A stretch of 64,000 bases of DNA from Candidatus Electrothrix communis (GTDB lineage Bacteria; Desulfobacterota; Desulfobulbia; Desulfobulbales; Desulfobulbaceae). The stretch spans positions 3,363,501 to 3,427,500 of the forward strand of contig CP130629.1 of NCBI GenBank assembly GCA_030644725.1, read 5' to 3'. The notes beneath the pieces were generated by a model that was not told the origin of the DNA, searched no databases, and saw only the letters and a program-made list of their open reading frames with translations. Below, one piece after another: positions 34,729-43,045 of this stretch (position 1 is its first letter; each line of letters begins with the position of its first letter). The position numbers were made by a program, and so were the translations under genes.

Positions 34729-35847
34729 ATGACAGCGATTGAACACTTAAAGCGTCGCTTAAGGGACTTTTCCCCATCGCTACCCGACGCACCCAATTTA
34801 TCCTGGGAAAATAATGGCGAACGCTGCACAATCGATGCGAAGCAATTTCCAGTACCAAACTTACTGTTGTACCTGCTTTGCGAAGTTTGTGAATTCCCTC
34901 TTGGCGACCGCAGCGACAAGACGCATTGGATCGTTCCTTTTACTTACAAAGGCGTGAACTATTCAGTCTCTCATGAAAAGTTTGGTCTGCGTTTTTATGT
35001 AGAGAAAGATAGCGATTCGAAACCGGACGAAGTTTTGGGTAAAATTCAGAAGGCGGTTGAGTCAGCAGAAAAGTATATCCTAAGTGATGTTGCAAAGAAG
35101 CAAATCGCGAAAGGGAACGTCACTATATGCAACCGATTCAATAGCCTGAATAATCGGTATAACTATTTCAGGCAATGTGCAAATTCAGCTTATTCCCCAA
35201 AGAACGATTCAAAAGAAAACGAAGACTTCTTGGGTTTGAACAATAAATTTAGTGCAAGTAGGGATGGTGGCTACAACGCATTGGCGATGATTGACGCTTA
35301 TTTCAGCAGGCTTGAGCATTTCCTGGTGTTGGCGTTTCCATTTGTTGATTATAATCGAGACAGTGATGACTTGTCTAAATTTATCGGTTCATTATGGTCT
35401 GATAAGTTCCGCAGGATTTTCGAACTCCAGGATAAGGAAGTTCAAAAACATTACGATGTATTGGTAGGTATTAAGGAGAAGTATCGAAATACGTTCGCTC
35501 ACGGCGGCTTCGAAAAAAATGGCCAGTCGTTTTATTTTCACCTTGATAAATTTGGTGCCATACCAGCGAGTATGTCGGGTCTGCGAGACAGCGTACACTT
35601 TAGCTTCTTCCCGATAGATAAAGACGGGTTTGAAAGTGTCTGCTCCTTGTTTGATAGTTTCGATACCTATCTGTCAAATACGGCCTTACCGAAGGTATGG
35701 AAATTCGCTGAAAGCGGTCTTGACCTTACTCTCGACGAGGCGAACTTAACCGAACTTCTATCTGCTACCGAAGATGCTGAAGTATACGATGTTTGGATAA
35801 AAAATCAGTGCGACTTGTCCGATATATATGTCAATGCTGATTACTAG
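34729..35847 (+). CDS. HEPN-like protein (372 aa)
   Basis: No family recognised over the full length. The C-terminal half is helical and contains R253-N-T-F-A-H258 in KEKYRNTFAHGGFEK, the R-x4-H motif that marks HEPN ribonucleases, placed at the end of a helix after an Asp/Lys-rich helix as in that fold. The N-terminal 130 residues are mixed alpha/beta (ENNGERCTIDAKQFPVPNLLLYLL). HEPN proteins commonly serve in toxin-antitoxin, abortive infection or CRISPR-ancillary roles. The start lacks a strong ribosome site (AATCATGAACT). It is on the plus strand with three other unknown genes. Confidence 0.6.
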   Translation: MTAIEHLKRRLRDFSPSLPDAPNLSWENNGERCTIDAKQFPVPNLLLYLLCEVCEFPLGDRSDKTHWIVPFTYKGVNYSVSHEKFGLRFYVEKDSDSKPDEVLGKIQKAVESAEKYILSDVAKKQIAKGNVTICNRFNSLNNRYNYFRQCANSAYSPKNDSKENEDFLGLNNKFSASRDGGYNALAMIDAYFSRLEHFLVLAFPFVDYNRDSDDLSKFIGSLWSDKFRRIFELQDKEVQKHYDVLVGIKEKYRNTFAHGGFEKNGQSFYFHLDKFGAIPASMSGLRDSVHFSFFPIDKDGFESVCSLFDSFDTYLSNTALPKVWKFAESGLDLTLDEANLTELLSATEDAEVYDVWIKNQCDLSDIYVNADY

Positions 35848-36048
35848 ACACGGGATAATCAGGGGCACCGGCTGGTCGATTTCCCGTTGCAACTCCTGTA
35901 CGTTATCTGCGCAACCCATCGGTCATATTTTTACTGCTGAAAATAATTCTCATAGGTAGTATGAATTTTTTTTGGCATCCTATATCCTAACGCAGCAGGT
36001 CTAGCACTGTTCGGCTAAAAGTAACCTACTTGAAAGACAAAGAATAAT
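35848..36048. other. Spacer within the accessory island
   Basis: No gene. A weak inverted pair CCTAAC/GTTCGG at about 35987-36014 was noted, too short for an integron attC site. Confidence 0.35.
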
Positions 36049-36480
36049 ATGACTAATTCAAAGACGGAATATTTTCGGCGTGATCAAGCAAAGGGGATAA
36101 CAGCTCCTGACCTTTCCAAGGATTGCACCTATGCTGAACATATTGTGCGGGCAAGAGGAAAACGAACTCGATTTACAAGTGTGTCGCTTGATAAAGCTAA
36201 AATCGACGACTTCGGACCGCAACTCTTTTCTTTGCTGAGAGATTCGGTAGATGATGACGGGCATGGAGTTGTAGAACACGAAGAACTCATGAAGAGCCTG
36301 AGAGAAACGGCACTGTCGAGTGAGAAAGGTGAACGAGCCAGAGCTATACAGGCTCAGAGATATGCAAAGCGACGCCTCGAATGCTTGGTAAACTGGAACT
36401 GTTCAATTGATAACATAGAGAAAAAGAGCCTTATTACTTGGGCATTCAACTATATTCAGAAATATTTTCGGAAGGCATAA
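36049..36480 (+). CDS. Hypothetical protein (143 aa)
   Basis: Basic, helical, soluble protein without a recognised domain. It begins MTNSKTEYFRRDQAKGI and has a long central amphipathic helix (ERARAIQAQRYAKRRLECLVNW), ending in FNYIQKYFRKA. The next gene starts two bases after its stop, so the two are almost certainly one transcription unit and probably one functional pair. An adaptor or nucleic-acid-binding role is possible given the charge, but nothing proves it. Confidence 0.55.
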   Translation: MTNSKTEYFRRDQAKGITAPDLSKDCTYAEHIVRARGKRTRFTSVSLDKAKIDDFGPQLFSLLRDSVDDDGHGVVEHEELMKSLRETALSSEKGERARAIQAQRYAKRRLECLVNWNCSIDNIEKKSLITWAFNYIQKYFRKA

Positions 36481-36481
36481 A

Positions 36482-37294
36482 ATGGATAAACTCTATAGCT
36501 GCCGAAATTGCATTCACAATGGCGGACAAAGTTTATTGATCGGCAGGGGTGATGGCTTTTGCATAAAGCATGACTCCGTTATATTTAAGCCTTCGCAAAC
36601 GACCTGCAAGTATCTCCACAGAAAAGACCTTCCTTATCTCGTCGTGGACGAGGGGCTGCGGGAGCATGCAAGTGAGTTTGCTGGATTCTCGGCAATGGCT
36701 GATTTGATAACCCATGAGCCGATTCCTCGCCTTCGCTATAGTGAAAAGTTTGCATGGGAACGACGACAATTTGATGCAGTCAACCAAAGTCTGGCGCAGT
36801 ACCACAAAACAAAACCAACCTGGATTTTTCTGCAAGCGATGTCCGGCGGGATAGATGGTCGACGCAGTCTGGCCCATGCATCCGTTGTCAGGCGATATAT
36901 GGACAACTGCGGTACATGGGTAAGCTCATATCGTTTCATTCTCGGGATTATCCAAGAACTTTCAGTCAGCCCGTTTTTTAACGATACAGATCTCAATGAT
37001 GAAGAGGAAGACGTCGGGGAGTATCTTCACGAAGAGGCTGGTTGGGATGTGTTTTTTACGCGGCTGGCCGGAATCCAGGAATATGGTTTCCATTCCGGCA
37101 TAGAGGATCTTATGTGGGCTTCGGATCAGCTGAATGGCGCGTTGGTCAATTTAGACTGGTTGGAATTAAAAAATGAATTGAATGAACGCACTGGGGAGTG
37201 GACCAATATGGTCATTGAGCATGCAAGCAAGGAGGGTAAGTTTTTCACTGTGGATGAACCTCTTGGAGTACCGGAGGAACAGCCTCAATTTTAG
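36482..37294 (+). CDS. Hypothetical protein with N-terminal Cys4 motif (270 aa)
   Basis: C7 and C10 (CRNC), C27 and C42 form a probable zinc or iron-sulfur site at the N-terminus. The rest is helical without a family I recognise; YMDNCGTWVSSYRFILGIIQELS and RLAGIQEYGFHSGIEDLMWASDQLNGALV look like packed helices. It begins two bases after the 36049 gene. Together with the HEPN-like gene it could be part of an uncharacterised defence or stress module; this is inference from context only. Confidence 0.55.
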   Translation: MDKLYSCRNCIHNGGQSLLIGRGDGFCIKHDSVIFKPSQTTCKYLHRKDLPYLVVDEGLREHASEFAGFSAMADLITHEPIPRLRYSEKFAWERRQFDAVNQSLAQYHKTKPTWIFLQAMSGGIDGRRSLAHASVVRRYMDNCGTWVSSYRFILGIIQELSVSPFFNDTDLNDEEEDVGEYLHEEAGWDVFFTRLAGIQEYGFHSGIEDLMWASDQLNGALVNLDWLELKNELNERTGEWTNMVIEHASKEGKFFTVDEPLGVPEEQPQF

Positions 37295-37337
37295 CTTGCC
37301 ATCTCCGCCCAGCCAAACGTTCATCATTCAACAACCT

Positions 37338-37368
37338 TTGTCTGATTTTGTTGCACTCAATTTGACCT
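37338..37368. repeat. Direct repeat left of the hydrolase gene
   Basis: 31 bases starting TTGTCTGATTT match 38369-38399 at 25 positions, all six differences being transitions. The pair brackets the hydrolase gene. Confidence 0.45.
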
Positions 37369-37430
37369 ACGCAACTGCACAACTGGTGAGCTTGGCCTTA
37401 AACCCCACACCAAGAAAAGGAGGTTTCCAA

Positions 37431-38357
37431 ATGAAATTAGACACCGATTTTGTCACCACGACAATTGAACTTGCTCCAGATTATGAAGGAGAAGTCGTTG
37501 CTACTTTAATTGCCTCAAGGCTCAATACAGGAAGCAGGAAAAGTGTACTTTATGTGCATGGATACATTGATTACTTCTTTCACCCTCATATGTGTGAAAA
37601 ATTCCATGAGCATGGGTTTGATTTTTATGCTGTAGACTTACGTAAATACGGACGTTCTCTGTTGCCACACCAAAAGCCCAACTATTGTGAAGATGCCTCT
37701 GAATACTATGAAGAAATCACAGCGTCCATCAAGGCAATACAATCAAACAGCAGTGACGATATTTACCTGTTGGGGCACTCAACAGGAGGCTTGATAGCCT
37801 CTTGCTATATGAATTGTGGTGAAAAGAAAAATGATATTAAAGCACTCGTGTTGAATTCACCATTTTTAGATATGCGTGAACCGTTTATTGTAACCAAGAT
37901 GAATTATGGACTGGCTAAATTCGTATCTGTAATTAAAAAAGACTGTAAAAGAGATAAAGCGATTTCTCCAGTTTATGCTGAAAGTATCCACAAAGACTAT
38001 CATGGCGAATGGGATTTTAATTTAGCATGGAAGCCTATTAATGGGTTCCCAGCGTATTTTAAGTGGTTTGTCGCAATTGTTGATGCGCAACGGAGTCTCA
38101 AAAAATCTCATATTAAGGTTCCCATTCTGTTATTGCACTCTTCAAAATCATTCGAACCAAAAAAATATTCTCCCGAAGCGAAACAGGCCGATATTGTTCT
38201 TGATATTGAAGATATGAAGAGAATTGGTCCCAACTTAGGGAACAAGGTACAATTAATTTCGATTGATAATGGGCAGCATGATTTGTTTCTTTCTGCCAAA
38301 GAAGTTCGAGAGAGAGCTTTTGAAGAAATGTTTTCCTGGTTAAAACCTCAAGAATAA
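37431..38357 (+). CDS. Alpha/beta hydrolase (serine aminopeptidase/lysophospholipase-like)
   Basis: 308-residue soluble enzyme. The nucleophile elbow is LLGHSTGGLIAS with S117, the oxyanion region is YVHGYIDYFF, and the catalytic His lies in IDNGQHDLFLS near the C-terminus. This layout fits the hydrolase_4/S33 group (lysophospholipases, monoglyceride lipases). A strong AAAGGAGG site sets the start at 37431; the longer frame upstream overlaps the preceding gene and is a shadow. A 31-base direct repeat brackets the gene, suggesting it came as a cassette. Confidence 0.8.
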   Translation: MKLDTDFVTTTIELAPDYEGEVVATLIASRLNTGSRKSVLYVHGYIDYFFHPHMCEKFHEHGFDFYAVDLRKYGRSLLPHQKPNYCEDASEYYEEITASIKAIQSNSSDDIYLLGHSTGGLIASCYMNCGEKKNDIKALVLNSPFLDMREPFIVTKMNYGLAKFVSVIKKDCKRDKAISPVYAESIHKDYHGEWDFNLAWKPINGFPAYFKWFVAIVDAQRSLKKSHIKVPILLLHSSKSFEPKKYSPEAKQADIVLDIEDMKRIGPNLGNKVQLISIDNGQHDLFLSAKEVRERAFEEMFSWLKPQE

Positions 38358-38368
38358 TAACCTCTTAT

Positions 38369-38399
38369 TTGTCTGATTTCGTTGTGCTTAATCTGGCCT
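38369..38399. repeat. Direct repeat right of the hydrolase gene
   Basis: Second copy of the 31-base repeat at 37338-37368, starting 12 bases after the hydrolase stop. Confidence 0.45.
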
Positions 38400-38442
38400 G
38401 TAAACTACGAACCGATTTGTCTCACAATTTGAATATAATTGA

Positions 38443-40023
38443 ATGATGCACGATACAAAAAACAACCTGTTCTCGAGAAAAGCAACAATCCTTGCAGCCC
38501 TGCTCGCTGTCCCTCTCTTTCTCTCCCCATTCCCCGCAACCGCCCAACCCGACAGCACCCCCAGTGAACTGGATGCCGTCCTTGAAGGCTTTGAAGAGGA
38601 GGCAACAGAGCAGGCACCTGTGAATGAGCTGGATGCAGTGCTGGATGGCTTTGACGATGAAGCTGGTGACCAGCCCGCTGAGGCCTCGTCCGACCAGGCC
38701 CTTGATGCAGTACTCGATGGCTTTGGAGGAGAGGAGCAAGCCGATGTGCAAACCGATGTGCAGAAGGAAGCTGAAAGCACCTCTTCCCGGCTTCCCGCCT
38801 GGCTCAGCATAGACGGCTGGCTCCAGTTAGGCACCACCTATACCATCGCCCATGACGCACCGGCAGACGGGGAAACCGACTGGCGTGGTTTTTCCAAGGC
38901 CCGCACTGATCTCCAAATCGACCTTGATGCCCGCTTCTCCGATTCCTGGTCAGCAAAGCTGGGAGCAAAAGGCTTTTACGACGGGATTTACTCGATTCAA
39001 GGCCGGGATGAATATACCGGCTCCGTCCTTGATGAGTATGAGGATGAGTTGGAATTGCGCGAGGCCTATGTGCAGGGGAAGCTCACCTCCAAGCTGGACC
39101 TCAAGGCAGGACGTCAGATTGTGGTCTGGGGCAAGTCGGATAATATTCGGGTCACTGATGTGCTCAATCCCTTAGATATGCGCGAGCCCGGCATGACCGA
39201 TATTGAAGATCTTCGTCTGCCTCTGGCCATGACCAAGCTGGATTATTATTTCGGCAACTGGGAGCTGTCCGGTATGGCCGTCCACGAGATCCGTTTTAAC
39301 AAGATGCCGGTGTACGGGTATGACTTCTACCCGGCTGACGAGCCCATGCCCCCGGCAGATGAACCGGATAACTCCCTGGAAAACACCGAATGGGCACTTT
39401 CCCTCAGCGGTATTTTTAGCGGCTGGGATCTTGATCTCTATTATGCACGGGTATTCAACGATACCGCCCATCTGGAATATGTGCTGTTCGACGACGATTC
39501 CACAGAGATACAGCAAAAGCACGAACGTCTGCATATGTTCGGCTTCGCCTATAATAAGGCCTTGGGCAACTGGCTGTTGAAAAGTGAAGGGGCTATACTG
39601 AACAGGGTGCATTACACCAACCGGCCCGGCACCGGCTATACCCGCCTTGATCTGCTTGCGGGAGCAGAGTATTCCGGGTTTAACGAGACCACCATTGGCC
39701 TGGAGATTGCCAATCGCCATGTCAATAATCACAGACCCTACCTGGAAAAATACCCGGACGGCGTGCTCCAGGATATGTATCAGCTGGCTTTTCGCTATAA
39801 TCGGAATTTCCTCAACAACACCTTGAGCCTCAGCCTGCTGGTGATGCTCTATGGTCCTTCTGATGCTGACGGCGCCTTTGAGCGGCTGGCCCTGGATTAT
39901 GATCTGACCGATACCATCACTGTGCGCGGTGGGGCAGTGCTGTACCAATCAGGTGATCTTTTGACCATGCAGGAGGTCGGAAATAATGATCGGCTGTTTG
40001 CCGAGCTTCGCTATTCGTTTTGA
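38443..40023 (+). CDS. DUF1302-like outer-membrane beta-barrel protein
   Basis: 526 residues: signal sequence (about 8-33, ending TAQP), a repetitive acidic segment (about 36-105) with three copies of LDAVLxGF, then an antiparallel beta-strand protein from SIDGWLQLGTTYT to the terminal FAELRYSF, whose final Phe is the outer-membrane sorting signal. GRQIVVWGKSDNIRVTDVLNPLD is characteristic of the DUF1302 group. In pseudomonads DUF1302 proteins occur with RND exporters and LolA-like/DUF1329 proteins, so it may be an outer-membrane partner of the RND systems at 12-20 kb; that link is inference. The start has only a weak ribosome site. Confidence 0.72.
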   Translation: MMHDTKNNLFSRKATILAALLAVPLFLSPFPATAQPDSTPSELDAVLEGFEEEATEQAPVNELDAVLDGFDDEAGDQPAEASSDQALDAVLDGFGGEEQADVQTDVQKEAESTSSRLPAWLSIDGWLQLGTTYTIAHDAPADGETDWRGFSKARTDLQIDLDARFSDSWSAKLGAKGFYDGIYSIQGRDEYTGSVLDEYEDELELREAYVQGKLTSKLDLKAGRQIVVWGKSDNIRVTDVLNPLDMREPGMTDIEDLRLPLAMTKLDYYFGNWELSGMAVHEIRFNKMPVYGYDFYPADEPMPPADEPDNSLENTEWALSLSGIFSGWDLDLYYARVFNDTAHLEYVLFDDDSTEIQQKHERLHMFGFAYNKALGNWLLKSEGAILNRVHYTNRPGTGYTRLDLLAGAEYSGFNETTIGLEIANRHVNNHRPYLEKYPDGVLQDMYQLAFRYNRNFLNNTLSLSLLVMLYGPSDADGAFERLALDYDLTDTITVRGGAVLYQSGDLLTMQEVGNNDRLFAELRYSF

Positions 40024-40071
40024 GGGGGTGCCTCTGCTCGGGGCATCATCAGGAGATGCCCCGCTGCCTGC

Positions 40072-41106
40072 TCAGTCCGCTGCTCCTGCAAGCGGAATAT
40101 CCCTTATCGCCGGATAACAGTTCAGTATATTTTTGAGCCGTTTTTTTCCGTAGAGCATGGGTTCGATAGATCCCCGGCAGCTTGTCCAGCAGCCGGAGCA
40201 CTCGGACCGTTCAAACTGCCAAAGCAGATTTCTTTGTATTGCAGCTACCTCATCAGTAAAAATATTTCCGGCAATATCATCCAGGCAGTCGATACAGCGC
40301 GTGACATTCCCCTGGCTGTCGATGTTACAAAGATTTTTCCCCGCATAACACGGTTTGATGCCGTCATGTGCCGCAGCTTCGGAGAATTTCTCCAGATATC
40401 CGGGGAGAGAGACGAATTCAGGATATCTTTTCCATAATGCGGTCAGATGTTCGCTGATGCTGTTCTCGGCTGAGACTCTGTTCTCTTTGTTCCCTCGGCC
40501 GTTGCTGTACAACGTGACAAGGTAGGTCACGCCGATTTCGTTTGCCAGCTGAATCAACGCTTCAATATCGTCAATATTATCGTCCATAACCACGGATATC
40601 ATGTGGACTCTTTGATGGGGGCTGATGCGCTGCTCATTGAGCATCCTCAATGCATCCACAGCCCGTGCAAAAGCGCCTTCAACCCCTCTCTGTCTGTCAT
40701 GTCTGTCGGGATCAATATAATCCACGGAAATACTGACTTCATACATCCCGGCCTGCCAGAGTTCCCGTGCTTTTTCCGGGGTCATGAACCAGCCGTTGCA
40801 GATCATAACCGGGAAGTTGTCCTTTGCCAAAACGCGCACGATTTCCGGCAGCTCGGCATGCAGCAGGGGTTCTCCGCCGCTGATTGAAATAACCTGCGGA
40901 CCGAAATATTTTATTTTTTCAGCAATAATTTTGACCTGATCAAGGCTGAGACTCGGATAGCTCCTATGCGGTTCTTTCCAGAAATCACAGATAGTGCAGG
41001 TGAAATTACAATGGTAGAGAATCTGGAGATTCAGATGAACTAGGTCTTTTTTGAAGAAAGAGAAGAAGTATTTGGATTTTTTAGCTATATCGTGATGAAA
41101 GGGCAT
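40072..41106 (-). CDS. Radical-SAM/SPASM protein
   Basis: 344 residues. The [4Fe-4S] site for SAM cleavage is C33-x3-C37-x2-C40 in YHCNFTCTICDFW, followed by the SAM-binding SISGGEPLL. The C-terminal part (CYAGKNLCNIDSQGNVTRCIDC...CSGCWTSCRG) is a SPASM-like domain for auxiliary clusters. Such enzymes abstract a hydrogen from peptide, sugar or lipid substrates; the substrate here is unknown. Last gene of the minus-strand operon, 12 bases after the preceding radical-SAM gene. Confidence 0.85.
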   Translation of the reverse strand: MPFHHDIAKKSKYFFSFFKKDLVHLNLQILYHCNFTCTICDFWKEPHRSYPSLSLDQVKIIAEKIKYFGPQVISISGGEPLLHAELPEIVRVLAKDNFPVMICNGWFMTPEKARELWQAGMYEVSISVDYIDPDRHDRQRGVEGAFARAVDALRMLNEQRISPHQRVHMISVVMDDNIDDIEALIQLANEIGVTYLVTLYSNGRGNKENRVSAENSISEHLTALWKRYPEFVSLPGYLEKFSEAAAHDGIKPCYAGKNLCNIDSQGNVTRCIDCLDDIAGNIFTDEVAAIQRNLLWQFERSECSGCWTSCRGSIEPMLYGKKRLKNILNCYPAIRDIPLAGAAD

Positions 41107-41118
41107 GTTTTCAGTTTT

Positions 41119-42483
41119 TCATTTTTGAAAAAATACATTCTGCGCACACATGGGCACAAGCCGGTCACCTGTCTGCGGATAGGGATTGCAGCATTTTTGC
41201 AGTCGGGCAAAATCCATTGTATGCACATCCATAAAATTATGGATAAAGACGGCCTTCATATTTGCAATACCGAGGTTCAGTTTCTCTTTGCGGGAAAGTC
41301 CCTGAGTTGATATGAGCCGCAAAATATCTTTGACCCGCTCAAGCACCTTCTCGTTGGAAGCACTGTAATCCGCTGCCGACCAGAGATCATAGATCCTGTT
41401 TTTTATGAGGTCGTATCCCTCGCTGTCCAGACCGGGCAAGGTTTTATTGGCAATGATGTTCAGAAAATCTTCTTTGCCCAGGAATTTTTTCAGACTGTAG
41501 ACCTCGCCGTCCTCAAGGGTGAAATAGTAGGACAGGGCAAAACAGGAGAAATGGGAGCAGGGCAGGGGGTTGAAGTCGCCCTTGTCGGCAAAGGCGGATT
41601 GCTCAATATGATGGACAATATCAGCCACTGTGAGCCTGTGCCGCTGTTCATCAATCGCTGCTGCATTTCCTGTGAAGACAAGCGGCTGAAACATCAGGGT
41701 GAGCGCCTTTGAGCGGAAAAAGAAGTCGCTGATCGCCTCGATCTCATCGTCATTCACCCCTTTTGCCGCAGCAGCAACCAGCGAGTAGGGCAGCTCCTCC
41801 TTTTCAAAAAGTTCAATCAGTTCCAGTTTTTTTGCAGACAGATCAGCTCCTCGTAAAAATATATACGTGCTGCTTTGAAACCCGTCAAACTGGAGTGCCG
41901 CCACTACTCCCTTTTCTTTGAAAAACCGTCTGAGTTCAGCATCCTTCAGCAGCGTCAGGCCGTTGGTGGAGACAGAGATCTGGGTGATGCCCTTTTCAAG
42001 CGCAATCTCGATGAGTTCTTTAAACTGCGGGTGCAGGGTGGGTTCGCCTCCTGAGATATTAATCACATCCACACAACCTTCAGTTCGGATGAGGTTGTCG
42101 ATAATGCCTGTAAACTCTTCCGCAGTTAGAGCGAAAGGTGCAGCAAATCGCTTCATGCAGATGGGGCATTGCATATCACAATGGGAAAGGATCTCGATCA
42201 CCGGCAGGCAGACATGCTGCTGATGCTCCGGGCAATACCCGCAGGAATCCGGGCAGTCGGTAAACTCGGTAATATTTCGCATGAGCGGCTGCTGTCCCGG
42301 CTTGATATAGTGCTGGCTCTCTTCATACCACGCCACATCTGAGGAGACCAAGGCCTTGGTTGCGCCGTGTTCCGGGCACATTTTTTCAAGATAGATTGCC
42401 CCATCCCGTTCAATAATTCGTGCAGCAACCTTTTGTGTGCAGATTGAGCAGAGTCCTGTGGTGTGCGAATAGATTTTAGCCAT
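41119..42483 (-). CDS. MJ0619/tetraether-synthase-like radical-SAM enzyme A
   Basis: 454 residues. Cysteines come in the order typical of MJ0619/Tes-type enzymes: an N-terminal CSIC and a later Cys in EKMCPEHG, a second set in CPDSCGYC, and then the radical-SAM motif CDMQCPIC followed by INISGGEPTLHP. The C-terminus ends with CCNPYPQTGDRLVPMCAQN. Archaeal Tes joins two lipid tails by radical carbon-carbon coupling, so chain coupling or functionalisation of an unactivated acyl carbon is plausible. The ATG at 42483 overlaps the acyltransferase stop by eight bases; a TTG further up is less likely. Confidence 0.8.
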   Translation of the reverse strand: MAKIYSHTTGLCSICTQKVAARIIERDGAIYLEKMCPEHGATKALVSSDVAWYEESQHYIKPGQQPLMRNITEFTDCPDSCGYCPEHQQHVCLPVIEILSHCDMQCPICMKRFAAPFALTAEEFTGIIDNLIRTEGCVDVINISGGEPTLHPQFKELIEIALEKGITQISVSTNGLTLLKDAELRRFFKEKGVVAALQFDGFQSSTYIFLRGADLSAKKLELIELFEKEELPYSLVAAAAKGVNDDEIEAISDFFFRSKALTLMFQPLVFTGNAAAIDEQRHRLTVADIVHHIEQSAFADKGDFNPLPCSHFSCFALSYYFTLEDGEVYSLKKFLGKEDFLNIIANKTLPGLDSEGYDLIKNRIYDLWSAADYSASNEKVLERVKDILRLISTQGLSRKEKLNLGIANMKAVFIHNFMDVHTMDFARLQKCCNPYPQTGDRLVPMCAQNVFFQK

Positions 42484-43045
42484 GTTTTTTCTCAATATTT
42501 CGTGAGACAACCTTGTTTATCGGGACGGTAACATCTTTGCCTATACTGACACCTCTACGGAGAGTTGCAAAGCCGCCGACAACGGTTCCTTCACCGATCA
42601 TGACTCGGCCAAGAGTATAGGTCGCATCCGAGAATTCATGGGTGAATATCCGTGCGCCGTGGCCGAGGACGACGTAATCCTCTATTTCTATAAGATGAGG
42701 AAAATGCACATCAATCACAACATCGGAGGAGATAAACACGCCTTTGCCGATCTTCACCCCGATGACCCGGTAGATAAGGCATTTAATAGGTGAATAGTCT
42801 GTGAAGTAGGCGATTCTGGAGAAGAAATATCTGAGGTAAAACCGTTGTTTCTGCCAACCAGGAAAAATAACGCTGTATATATACTTAATCCGCTCACTCA
42901 GGGGACATTCAACTGCAAAGGAGAATTTCTGTTCATTGCCTTGCATGAATTCCTCCAGAGCATCTCGGCTTTTTTGGATCTCCTCTATATGCTCTGGATT
43001 CTTCACAGCCTTACTCCTCTCCAGATTCCTTCCAGAATCTTTCAT
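42476..43045 (-). CDS. Hexapeptide-repeat acyltransferase
   Basis: 189 residues with a left-handed beta-helix in the C-terminal two-thirds: the isoleucine-rich hexads KGVFISSDVVIDVHFPHLIEIEDYVVLGHGARIFTHEF and RVMIGEGTVVGGFATLRRGVSIGKDVTV. The catalytic His of this family probably lies in HGARIFTHEF. Members transfer acetyl or acyl groups to sugars, amines or alcohols, so it may acylate the pathway product. Its start overlaps the end of the upstream radical-SAM gene by 35 bases and its stop overlaps the next gene, indicating tight coupling. Confidence 0.8.
   Translation of the reverse strand: MKDSGRNLERSKAVKNPEHIEEIQKSRDALEEFMQGNEQKFSFAVECPLSERIKYIYSVIFPGWQKQRFYLRYFFSRIAYFTDYSPIKCLIYRVIGVKIGKGVFISSDVVIDVHFPHLIEIEDYVVLGHGARIFTHEFSDATYTLGRVMIGEGTVVGGFATLRRGVSIGKDVTVPINKVVSRNIEKKHG

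Noticed and set aside
34660-37430. Possible integron cassette array (same-strand small genes with short spacers)
   Set aside because: No pair of RYYYAAC and GTTRRRY core sites with a foldable attC of normal length was found in the spacers, and no integrase is present.
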